Shown here: piece by piece, positions 1 to 5,167 of the stretch
How positions within the stretch are numbered: the stretch's first letter is position 1
Layout of the letters: each line of letters begins with the position of its first letter
Source of the DNA: Legionella sp.
Lineage (GTDB): Bacteria > Pseudomonadota > Gammaproteobacteria > Legionellales > Legionellaceae
Reading direction: 5' to 3'
DNA: 6,664 nucleotides
NCBI GenBank assembly: GCA_004297865.1
Contig: SCSO01000417.1
Location: 1 to 6,664 of the forward strand
Program-made: the position numbers and the translations under genes
The notes under the pieces: model-generated
What the model saw: only the letters and a program-made list of their open reading frames with translations
Databases searched by the model: none
What the model was told of the DNA's origin: nothing

Positions 1-217
1 TGTTGCTGGCGGAGTCGGGGCCAATAAGGCTTTGCGTGCGGCTTTAAGGGTGTGGATTGAAGGGATAAGTGGCGAGGTGTATTTTCCTGCTCTGGAGTAC
101 TGTACGGATAATGGCGCTATGGTGGCTTATGCTGGGTGTTTGAGGATGTCGGCGGGTGAGCGAGATAAGGAAGTTGGGGTACAGGTTAAGCCGCGATGGG
201 CTTTAGCAGGTCATTGA
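1..217 (+). CDS. tsaD: tRNA N6-adenosine threonylcarbamoyltransferase TsaD, C-terminal fragment (5' end off window)
   Basis: TsaD, with TsaB and TsaE in the cytoplasm, transfers the threonylcarbamoyl group to A37 of ANN-decoding tRNAs (t6A). The window starts inside the gene: the frame is open from base 2 and ends at TGA 215-217, giving 71 residues. Visible family marks are the glycine-rich VAGGVGANKALR at the start of the fragment, the segment EYCTDNGAMVAYAG holding the conserved metal-ligand Asp, and the terminal VKPRWAL. All three line up with the end of E. coli TsaD (GGVSANRTLR, FCTDNGAMIAYAG, VRPRWPL). The TTG at 32 lies inside conserved sequence and is not the true start. The fragment is about 53% GC by hand count and strongly G-rich on this strand, clearly above its neighbours. 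It converges on plsY. Family assignment is very secure; the catalytic N-terminal part cannot be judged. Confidence 0.95.
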   Translation, partial: VAGGVGANKALRAALRVWIEGISGEVYFPALEYCTDNGAMVAYAGCLRMSAGERDKEVGVQVKPRWALAGH

Positions 218-231
218 ATTTTTTTAAGTTA

Positions 232-310
232 ATGTAGGTTGGGTCGTGACCCAACATAAAATTTCATTCTCAATTGAGATGGTTATGTTGGGTCACGACC
301 CAACCTACAT
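232..310. repeat. Nested 28-bp perfect inverted repeat (REP/MITE-like) between tsaD and plsY
   Basis: The arms 232-259 and 283-310 are perfect reverse complements over 28 bases and are separated by a 23-base spacer. Each arm begins or ends with ATGTAGGTTGGGT and is itself a palindrome: GTTGGGTC, then two bases, then GACCCAAC. The unit can therefore fold as one long hairpin or as two small ones. It fills most of the space between convergent genes. No T-run follows either arm, so it is not a textbook intrinsic terminator, although a long hairpin here could still stop or stabilise transcripts from both sides. GTAGGTTGGGT-type palindromes are a familiar dispersed class in bacteria, so a REP-like or miniature mobile element is the likeliest identity (inference). 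Confidence 0.85.
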
Positions 311-335
311 CTATTATTTAATACAATGCCTACGC

Positions 336-353
336 GGGTGTCACGACCTACCC
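336..353. repeat. Degenerate third copy of the GGGTCACGACC repeat half
   Basis: Bases 336-353 read GGGTGTCACGACCTACCC. Compared with the right arm of the neighbouring inverted repeat, this shares GGGT, CACGACC and CTAC, with a two-base insertion and a four-base deletion. It ends four bases before the plsY stop codon. It looks like a decayed half-unit of the same repeat family, but the element is short and chance resemblance is possible. Confidence 0.4.
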
Positions 354-357
354 TTTA

Positions 358-1095
358 TTATTCTTCTTTTTTCTCAGGCTTTGGATGATGCGTTTGTTCT
401 GCTTTAATCTCTTCCACAGATTCTTCAATCACTTCCTTTTTCACCTCATGAGGATCAGGTGGAGGTGCTGCCATGACGTCATCTAATATGCCGTGAGGGT
501 TATGACTACTGAAGGTGATTTTAGGCTCTGTACCATCTAAAAGGCGGGTGATGTTATTTCTGTGCTTAAAGAGAATAAGCAGGGTCATGATGCCCAAAGG
601 TGGGAAGATATCTACAGAACTGGTAACCATAATGGCAATGATGGGGGCGAATATCATGGAAATAATAGAAGCTAAAGAAGAATAACGAGTAAATTTAGCT
701 ACCAATAACCAGATCGCCGCAACAATGGTACCTGCAAAAATTTGAATTCCAAATAGTCCGCCTAAAGCAGTTGCTACGCCTTTACCGCCTTTAAATTCAA
801 AGAAAATAGGGTACATATGGCCAATAACAGCAGCAAGCGCGGTAAATCCTACAGTGATAGCTCCAGCGCCACAGAATTTAGCGAGAAGTACCGGAATTAA
901 GCCTTTTAATACGTCGCCCGCCATCACTAAAGCCGCAAAATGTTTTCCAGCGATGCGTAAGACATTCGTAGCTCCTGGATTTTTTGAGCCTTCTTGACGA
1001 GGATCTGGTAGAGAAAATACTCTACAAACAATGATTGCTGAGCAAATAGAGCCCAACAAATAAGCAAGAATTACAAACACTATAAATAATGTCAC
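358..1095 (-). CDS. plsY: Acyl phosphate:glycerol-3-phosphate acyltransferase PlsY with a long charged C-terminal tail
   Basis: PlsY is an inner-membrane enzyme that moves the acyl group of acyl phosphate (made by PlsX) onto glycerol-3-phosphate, giving lysophosphatidic acid, the first step of phospholipid synthesis. Numbering from GTG 1095, the three family motifs are present: GSKNPGATNVLR (36-47), FKGGKGVAT (101-109, G3P/phosphate binding) and KHRNNITRLLDGTEPKI (177-193). Hydrophobic segments lie near 2-24, 54-74, 79-99, 111-133 and 141-176. The protein is 245 residues against about 205 for E. coli. The excess is a tail after about residue 197 that is rich in Glu, Lys and Pro. The start is GTG 1095, because AAGGAG lies 6 nt upstream; TTG 1098 would leave only 3 nt. 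It lies 59 nt downstream of hemW on the same strand, so cotranscription is likely. Confidence 0.95.
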   Translation of the reverse strand: MTLFIVFVILAYLLGSICSAIIVCRVFSLPDPRQEGSKNPGATNVLRIAGKHFAALVMAGDVLKGLIPVLLAKFCGAGAITVGFTALAAVIGHMYPIFFEFKGGKGVATALGGLFGIQIFAGTIVAAIWLLVAKFTRYSSLASIISMIFAPIIAIMVTSSVDIFPPLGIMTLLILFKHRNNITRLLDGTEPKITFSSHNPHGILDDVMAAPPPDPHEVKKEVIEESVEEIKAEQTHHPKPEKKEE

Positions 1096-1101
1096 CAAGC
1101 G

Positions 1102-1107
1102 CTCCTT
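1102..1107 (-). promoter_or_regulatory. Ribosome binding site that decides the plsY start
   Basis: On the minus strand the sequence reads AAGGAG at 1107-1102, a strong Shine-Dalgarno. The spacing is 6 nt to GTG 1095-1093 and only 3 nt to TTG 1098-1096, which favours the GTG one codon downstream of the longest reading frame. Confidence 0.7.
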
Positions 1108-1121
1108 TTTCGGTAAGAACT

Positions 1122-1149
1122 TTTATTATCAATTATTCTTTATTATCAA
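1122..1149 (-). repeat. Two 11-bp direct repeats upstream of plsY, possibly containing a weak promoter
   Basis: Read on the minus strand, TTGATAATAAA occurs twice, at 1149-1139 and 1132-1122, with a period of 17 bases. The first copy starts with TTGATA, a 5/6 match to a -35 box. A -10-like TAAAAG follows at 1125-1120 after an 18-base spacer, a 4/6 match. It may be a weak internal promoter for plsY, a tandem protein-binding site, or simply AT-rich sequence. The repeat is certain; its function is not. Confidence 0.4.
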
Positions 1150-1154
1150 GCAAC

Positions 1155-2288
1155 TCATATTAGGGGCAAAAAGAGTCCTTGTAAATCATTGGTGAAACGT
1201 CGTCCTAAATCAGTGACTTGCCAATAATCATCACTTAATTTAATAAGTCCCTTAGCAGCGGCTAAATGAAATTCATCTAAATAATCAGCGAGTTCTAAAC
1301 CGGTACTTTGTTTTAAAAGATCTAAGGGGATAGCTTGTTGCAAACGCGTGGTGTTCAACATAAATTCAAAGAACAATTCGTCTTGCTGAATTAATTCCTC
1401 CCCAGCCAAGAAGGGTTTTTCCGGGTTTAAATACTCTTTAGGCTGGCGATGTTTATGAGTGCGGCAGACGCCTTCAGTATGAGTATATTTACCATGTGCG
1501 CCTGCCCCAATTCCTAAATAATCACCAAAAAGCCAATAATTTAGATTATGTTGTGCTTGCCGTCCAGGTTGAGCAAAGGCGGAAATTTCATAGCGTTGAA
1601 ATCCTGCTTGCGCTAATACCGTAAAACCCTCTTGTTCTAGCATAAAGGCCTCATCTTCTGAGGGTAGGGGAGGGTTTTCTTTATAAAAGACCGTGTTGGG
1701 TTCTATGGTCAATTGATACCAGGAAAGATGTTCAGGCTGATACGATAGCGCGGTCTTTAAATCAGCAAGTCCTTCTTTCACAGTTTGTTGCGGTAAACCA
1801 TGCATCAAATCAAGATTTAGGTTGGTAAAACCTGCGTTGCGTGCCGCTTCAATGGCTTTATGGGCTTGTAGGTCGTCATGAATACGACCTAAGGTTTTTA
1901 AATGTCGGGGATTAAAGCTTTGTATGCCCAAAGACAAACGATTAATACCAATTTGGCGATAATCACAGAAACGTTGTTGTTCTACGGTGCCCGGGTTAGC
2001 CTCCATGGTGATTTCAATATCAGGAGTAAAGGAAAGCAGTTTCCTTAATTCGCTAAACAAAGTCTGATAAGATTCCGCGGCAAACAAGCTAGGCGTGCCG
2101 CCACCGATAAAGATGGAGTGAATAGGGCGAGCAGCAAAGCGGCTTAAATCGTTTTGCAAATCAGCAATCAATGCCTGAACATATTGTTGTTCCGGCAAGT
2201 TATCTGGGCTTTTATGGGAATTAAAATCGCAATAAGGGCACTTGCGAATACACCAAGGAACATGAATATATAAAGATAAAGGCTGCAT
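1155..2288 (-). CDS. hemW: Radical SAM heme chaperone HemW
   Basis: HemW binds heme and a [4Fe-4S] cluster and delivers heme to target proteins. It is often misannotated as an oxygen-independent coproporphyrinogen oxidase. The radical SAM triad is C13, C17 and C20 in WCIRKCPYCDFNSH. The residue two after C20 is Phe, where true HemN has a further Cys, which separates HemW from HemN. Further marks are IHVPWC (8-13), IGGGTPS (61-67, SAM binding), MEANPGT (95-101), NRLSLGIQSF (near 117-126), a DLMHGLPQQT segment and NYWLFGDYLGIGAGAHG. The last 70 or so residues match the winged-helix-like HemN C-terminal domain. Length is 377 residues, against about 378 in E. coli. ATG 2288 begins right at the conserved N-terminus, but no clear Shine-Dalgarno precedes it. 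It is divergent from mdh and leads into plsY. Confidence 0.95.
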   Translation of the reverse strand: MQPLSLYIHVPWCIRKCPYCDFNSHKSPDNLPEQQYVQALIADLQNDLSRFAARPIHSIFIGGGTPSLFAAESYQTLFSELRKLLSFTPDIEITMEANPGTVEQQRFCDYRQIGINRLSLGIQSFNPRHLKTLGRIHDDLQAHKAIEAARNAGFTNLNLDLMHGLPQQTVKEGLADLKTALSYQPEHLSWYQLTIEPNTVFYKENPPLPSEDEAFMLEQEGFTVLAQAGFQRYEISAFAQPGRQAQHNLNYWLFGDYLGIGAGAHGKYTHTEGVCRTHKHRQPKEYLNPEKPFLAGEELIQQDELFFEFMLNTTRLQQAIPLDLLKQSTGLELADYLDEFHLAAAKGLIKLSDDYWQVTDLGRRFTNDLQGLFLPLI

Positions 2289-2321
2289 TACGTTTTTTAG
2301 ACTGGCTTGTTGGGGATGGCA

Positions 2322-2350
2322 ATAGTATCATATTAGCAATTTTGTCTCAA
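2322..2350 (-). promoter_or_regulatory. Predicted sigma-70 promoter for hemW
   Basis: On the minus strand, TTGAGA (2350-2345, 5/6 to the -35 consensus) and TACTAT (2327-2322, 4/6 to the -10) are separated by exactly 17 bases. Transcription would start near 2316, giving a leader of about 28 nt. This is the best-spaced pair in the hemW/mdh divergent region. On the mdh side I see only weak candidates. Confidence 0.45.
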
Positions 2351-2417
2351 AAGAAATGAACTTGAGGCATCTTGTGCTGTTTTAGATTAAAAAATGCGTA
2401 AATAAAGAGGAAATAAC

Positions 2418-3407
2418 ATGGCGAATAAGCGAGTAAGAGTTGCTGTAACGGGTGCTGCTGGGCAAATAGGTTATGCTTTATTGTTCCGTATTGCTTCTGG
2501 ACAAATGTTTGGGGCGAATACTGAGGTAGAGTTGAATTTATTAGAACTGGAGCAAGCCTTACCTTCTTTAGAAGGCGTAGCAATGGAGCTCGATGATTGT
2601 GCTTTCCCTTTATTAAAACGAGTGGTTTGCACTGCGGATTTAAATACCGCGATGGACGGAGTTAACTGGGCGCTTTTAGTTGGTTCAGTACCGCGTAAGC
2701 AAGGGATGGAGCGGTCTGATTTATTGCAAATCAATGGTGGTATTTTCACCAAACAAGGTAAGGCCATTAACGATAACGCCAGCGATGATGTGCGTGTGTT
2801 TGTAGTGGGTAATCCTTGTAACACCAACTGCTTGATTGCAATGCAACATGCTCCAGATGTCCCTAATGATCGTTTTTATGCTATGACTTCTTTAGATGAG
2901 TTGCGTGCGCGCTCTCAATTGGCGAAGAAAGCTGGTGTGGATATTACTGCAGTGACGGAAATGACCATTTGGGGTAACCATTCCGATACGCAATATCCTG
3001 ATTTTTATAATGCCAAGATCAATGGAGTTTCTGCTGCTAAGGTAATTGATGAGGCTTGGTTAAAAGATGTGTTTGTTCCTACAGTACAACAACGTGGTGC
3101 TGCAGTGATCAAGGCTCGTGGTTCTTCTTCTGCGGGTTCTGCTGCGAACGCGGTGATTAAAGGGGTGAATAATTTAGTCAATGATACAGTAGCCGGTGAG
3201 TCATTCTCAATGTGTCTGGCTTCTCAAGGACAATATGGAGTCGACGAGGGTTTAATCTTCTCGTTCCCTTGCCGTCGTGAAAATGGCGAATTGAAGGTCA
3301 TTGATAGTTTAACCTTAAATGATTATGGTCGTAGTCGTTTTGATATTACCTTAAATCAGTTACGTCAAGAGCGCGATATTGTGCGTGATTTGGGCTTGTT
3401 GGAGTAA
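2418..3407 (+). CDS. mdh: Malate dehydrogenase (MDH type 2 family)
   Basis: This enzyme interconverts malate and oxaloacetate with NAD in the TCA cycle, in the cytoplasm. The Rossmann motif TGAAGQIG is at 11-18, and an acidic residue at the end of the second strand (E43, in NLLE) fits NAD preference. The substrate loop GSVPRKQGMERSDLL (89-103) supplies likely substrate-binding arginines R93 and R99. The catalytic pair is D160 (with R163, in SLDELRAR) and H188 (in WGNHSDTQYPD). NPCNTN at 132-137 replaces the usual NPANTN. Length is 329 residues, normal for this family and like the Coxiella and Legionella enzymes. AGAGGA lies 6 nt before ATG 2418. A weak promoter candidate is TTGAGG at 2362 with TAGATT at 2383, but its spacer is only 15 bases. 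The gene stands alone and is divergent from hemW. Confidence 0.96.
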   Translation: MANKRVRVAVTGAAGQIGYALLFRIASGQMFGANTEVELNLLELEQALPSLEGVAMELDDCAFPLLKRVVCTADLNTAMDGVNWALLVGSVPRKQGMERSDLLQINGGIFTKQGKAINDNASDDVRVFVVGNPCNTNCLIAMQHAPDVPNDRFYAMTSLDELRARSQLAKKAGVDITAVTEMTIWGNHSDTQYPDFYNAKINGVSAAKVIDEAWLKDVFVPTVQQRGAAVIKARGSSSAGSAANAVIKGVNNLVNDTVAGESFSMCLASQGQYGVDEGLIFSFPCRRENGELKVIDSLTLNDYGRSRFDITLNQLRQERDIVRDLGLLE

Positions 3408-3440
3408 GACTAAGATACATTGCTTTCATCAGGGCTGAAT

Positions 3441-3665
3441 TTAATTACCCTCATCCGCCCTCTGGGCACCTTCTCCCTTTAAGGGAGAAGGGAGACTACA
3501 GGGATACCTCAGCTCTCGATCCAATCCACGCCCCGCGAACAAGTCAGGGCGTAGATTAGGTAGGTTGATCTTATCCACCACTTCCTGGGCTTGGACTGCG
3601 AGGATGTGGCGCACGTCTATTAGCGTATTCTTCGCTTTGATAAATTTGAAAATACTTAGATTTAT
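3441..3665 (-). other. Open, protein-like alternative frame at the 3' end of the unrecognised gene; possible frameshifted C-terminus or inserted repeat
   Basis: On the minus strand, one frame is open from 3665 (just after a TAG) to TAA 3443-3441, which is 74 codons. It is shifted relative to the neighbouring unrecognised gene and overlaps its last part. Its product contains IDVRHILAVQAQEVVDKIN and then LPNLRPDLFAGRGLDREL, which looks more like a folded protein than the Pro/Ser/Gly-rich end of the main frame. It then reads through the REP-like palindrome (LPSPLKGEGAQRADEG). The only in-frame start I see is GTG 3614, with no Shine-Dalgarno, so an independent gene is unlikely. Either the host gene carries a frameshift near 3620-3660, or a GC-rich repeat has inserted and replaced its original end. 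Confidence 0.35.
3448..3492. repeat. REP-like palindromic element downstream of mdh
   Basis: The element starts CCCTCATCCGCCC, contains a small hairpin (GCCC 3457-3460, loop TCT, GGGC 3464-3467), and then an 11-bp perfect hairpin (3469-3479 and 3481-3491, arms CCTTCTCCCTT and AAGGGAGAAGG, one-base centre). CCCTCATCCGCCC...CCTTCTCCC...GGGAGAAGG is a widely dispersed REP-like class in proteobacteria. It lies between the convergent mdh and the unrecognised minus-strand gene, where it may end or protect transcripts. No T-run follows, so classic intrinsic termination is not supported. Confidence 0.75.
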
Positions 3666-4410
3666 CTAGTATGGCTTTTGCTTCTTTATTTCTTAATAAG
3701 CCACCTACCGAACGTCCGGTGCCTAAATGCTCATTTAAAGTGTTCACGAACTGTTCCACTTGAATTAAAGGATTAATGTGGGGTTTTATCCAGGTTTCTG
3801 CATGATAAATGATGGCTTTAGCGATCTGTTCGTCTTTAAGCTGCAAGCTTAAGTTAGATTTGCAAATTTGAGAAAAAGTACTCACTGAATCCAAAATTAA
3901 ACGCAGCAAGAAGTCAGGATCGGTATTTTTAAGATGTTGATCCAGGCGGTTGTTGAACCCAGGAGTGTCACAATTTTTTATCAAAAACTCGATCAATTCA
4001 ACTTGAGATAGCTCTGCAAAAGGTTTTGCTGTTTTTAAAGCAATCCAAGGAATTAACTCCAGTTCACGGCTTTGCGCTTTATTTTGCGCATTAAATTGAA
4101 ATTTGTGAGACACTTTAGGATGTCTTAAAAAGATACTCCAATTGATGCTAAGATTTTGATCTTTAGCTAAAATTTCCATGTTAGTGCGAATATCGCTAAA
4201 ATCGACTTTCCACTTCTCTAAATAAGGCAAAGCACCCTTAAGTGCTTGTAATAACTTGATAAAAGAGGCGGTGTCTTCGGGTTGATAGTTGTCAGTTGCT
4301 TCTTTTAATTTTTGAATTTCTGCAAAAGTATATTTCCCATTTCTCATTGCTTCAAAATGAAATAAAGGTTGTAGTGAATGTCGCAATGCAGAGAAGGGGT
4401 CTTGACTCAT
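3571..4410 (-). CDS. Unrecognised cytoplasmic protein, helix-rich, with a probably aberrant C-terminus
   Basis: I do not recognise this family. The 279-residue product has no signal peptide or membrane segment. It is rich in Leu, Lys, Glu, Asn and Gln and looks mostly helical; for example, FIKLLQALKGALPYLEKWKV and DPDFLLRLILDSVSTFSQI are amphipathic stretches. I see no catalytic motif or Cys cluster. The last 14 residues (266-279, RAPHPRSPSPGSGG) are unlike the rest and fall in a block of about 55% GC, whereas upstream parts of the gene are near 30-37%. Another frame there is open and protein-like, so the true end may have been lost by frameshift or insertion. The start is ATG 4410, with AAGGA 11 nt upstream and a good promoter at 4444-4472. 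It is divergent from ahpC, with an OxyR-type box between them. Expression as a protein is likely; function is unknown. Confidence 0.7.
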   Translation of the reverse strand: MSQDPFSALRHSLQPLFHFEAMRNGKYTFAEIQKLKEATDNYQPEDTASFIKLLQALKGALPYLEKWKVDFSDIRTNMEILAKDQNLSINWSIFLRHPKVSHKFQFNAQNKAQSRELELIPWIALKTAKPFAELSQVELIEFLIKNCDTPGFNNRLDQHLKNTDPDFLLRLILDSVSTFSQICKSNLSLQLKDEQIAKAIIYHAETWIKPHINPLIQVEQFVNTLNEHLGTGRSVGGLLRNKEAKAILDKSKYFQIYQSEEYANRRAPHPRSPSPGSGG

Positions 4411-4443
4411 ATACTTTCAATTCCTTTTTAAGGCCCTATTTTA

Positions 4444-4472
4444 AACATAGTGTTAGACGGTAACTACGTCAA
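4444..4472 (-). promoter_or_regulatory. Predicted sigma-70 promoter for the unrecognised gene
   Basis: On the minus strand, TTGACG (4472-4467, 5/6) and TATGTT (4449-4444, 4/6) are separated by exactly 17 bases. Transcription would start near 4437, about 27 nt before ATG 4410. The OxyR-like box begins 30 bases upstream of the -35, so regulation from the same site is conceivable. Confidence 0.5.
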
Positions 4473-4502
4473 ATTTATAGAGAATTTTTATTAAATTATT
4501 TA

Positions 4503-4539
4503 ATAGAAATTATCTATCGATTTGATAATAATAATCTAT
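4503..4539 (+). promoter_or_regulatory. Predicted OxyR operator upstream of ahpC
   Basis: The site reads ATAG (4503-4506), 7 bases, CTAT (4514-4517), 7 bases, ATAA (4525-4528), 7 bases, CTAT (4536-4539). This matches the four-element OxyR consensus ATAG-N7-CTAT-N7-ATAG-N7-CTAT at 15 of 16 positions with exact spacing. The consensus A near the end of each inner N7 is also present in both halves. It abuts the candidate -35 of ahpC, the usual position for activation by tetrameric OxyR. A 13-base AT palindrome (4491-4503) lies just upstream. The site is seen directly; OxyR itself is not encoded in the window. Confidence 0.75.
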
Positions 4540-4568
4540 TTTATTTATTTAATCATATGGCCTAAATT
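4540..4568 (+). promoter_or_regulatory. Candidate OxyR-dependent promoter of ahpCD
   Basis: TAAATT at 4563-4568 (4/6) is a plausible -10. With a 17-base spacer the -35 position is 4540-4545, TTTATT, only 3/6 to consensus. A poor -35 directly beside an OxyR box is typical of activator-dependent promoters. The leader would be about 33 nt. Confidence 0.35.
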
Positions 4569-4607
4569 AACTATGTGAACATAATAGTTAAAAACAGGAG
4601 AACAAAG

Positions 4608-5150
4608 ATGATTACTGTGGGTGAAAAATTTCCCAATTTTCAATTAAAAGCGACTGTAGGAAGCACGGATGTGAATAGTGCCTTTCAACAGGTTAATAAT
4701 TCAACCTATGAGGGTAAGTGGTTAGTGGTGTTTTTTTGGCCTAAAGACTTTACCTTTGTATGCCCAACGGAGATTGCTGAATTCGGTAAGTTAAGCGCGG
4801 AATTTGCGGATCGTGATACCCAAGTTATTGGCGGTAGTACCGATAGTGAGTTTGTCCACTTGGCTTGGAAAAAACAGCACCCTGATTTAGTGGACTTACC
4901 TTTCCCTATGTTAGCGGATGTTAAACGCGAATTAACTCAAAGCTTAGGTATTTTGGATGCAGAAGAAGGTGTGGCGCAACGAGCTACCTTCATTGTGGAT
5001 CCCCAAGGCACTATTCGCTTTGTGATGGTCACTGATCTTAATGTAGGCCGTAATCCTCAAGAGGTTTTGCGCGTTTTAGACGCTTTACAAACGGATGAGC
5101 TCTGTCCTTGTAATTGGAAAAAAGGCGAAGAGACCATAAATATTCAATAA
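4608..5150 (+). CDS. ahpC: Alkyl hydroperoxide reductase AhpC, mycobacterial-type 2-Cys peroxiredoxin
   Basis: AhpC reduces hydrogen peroxide, organic peroxides and peroxynitrite in the cytoplasm. The peroxidatic Cys is C52 in the signature P45-x3-T49-x2-C52 (WPKDFTFVCPTEI). At the C-terminus, C166 and C168 in LCPCNWKKG match the two resolving cysteines of Mycobacterium tuberculosis AhpC (C174, C176). That type takes electrons from AhpD rather than AhpF. A conserved Arg lies in AQRATFIVDP. Length is 180 residues, slightly short of the mycobacterial enzyme. ATG 4608 is chosen because AGGAG (4596-4600) lies 7 nt upstream and MITVGEKFPNF is the normal family N-terminus. The frame extends back to GTG 4575 without family similarity or a Shine-Dalgarno. 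ahpD follows after 17 nt. An OxyR box upstream predicts peroxide induction. Confidence 0.96.
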   Translation: MITVGEKFPNFQLKATVGSTDVNSAFQQVNNSTYEGKWLVVFFWPKDFTFVCPTEIAEFGKLSAEFADRDTQVIGGSTDSEFVHLAWKKQHPDLVDLPFPMLADVKRELTQSLGILDAEEGVAQRATFIVDPQGTIRFVMVTDLNVGRNPQEVLRVLDALQTDELCPCNWKKGEETINIQ

Positions 5151-5167
5151 GAATTTGAGGACCAATC

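Noticed and set aside
1155..2288. Oxygen-independent coproporphyrinogen III oxidase HemN
   Set aside because: The fourth Cys of the HemN CxxxCxxCxC motif is Phe here, and the length and CDFNSH motif fit HemW.
2347..2827. Two minus-strand open frames opposite the start of mdh (2347-2583 and 2471-2827)
   Set aside because: They are antisense shadows of a clearly conserved gene, with no family similarity or ribosome site.
3469..3491. Intrinsic terminator of mdh
   Set aside because: The hairpin is strong but no T-run follows on either strand; it fits a REP-like element better.
4477..4491. Second OxyR half-site (ATAG, 7 bases, TTAT)
   Set aside because: It is 26 rather than 22 bases from the main site and has one mismatch in AT-rich sequence; coincidence is more likely.
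4575..4607. N-terminal extension of AhpC from GTG 4575
   Set aside because: It has no Shine-Dalgarno and no family similarity; ATG 4608 has AGGAG 7 nt upstream and starts the conserved N-terminus.
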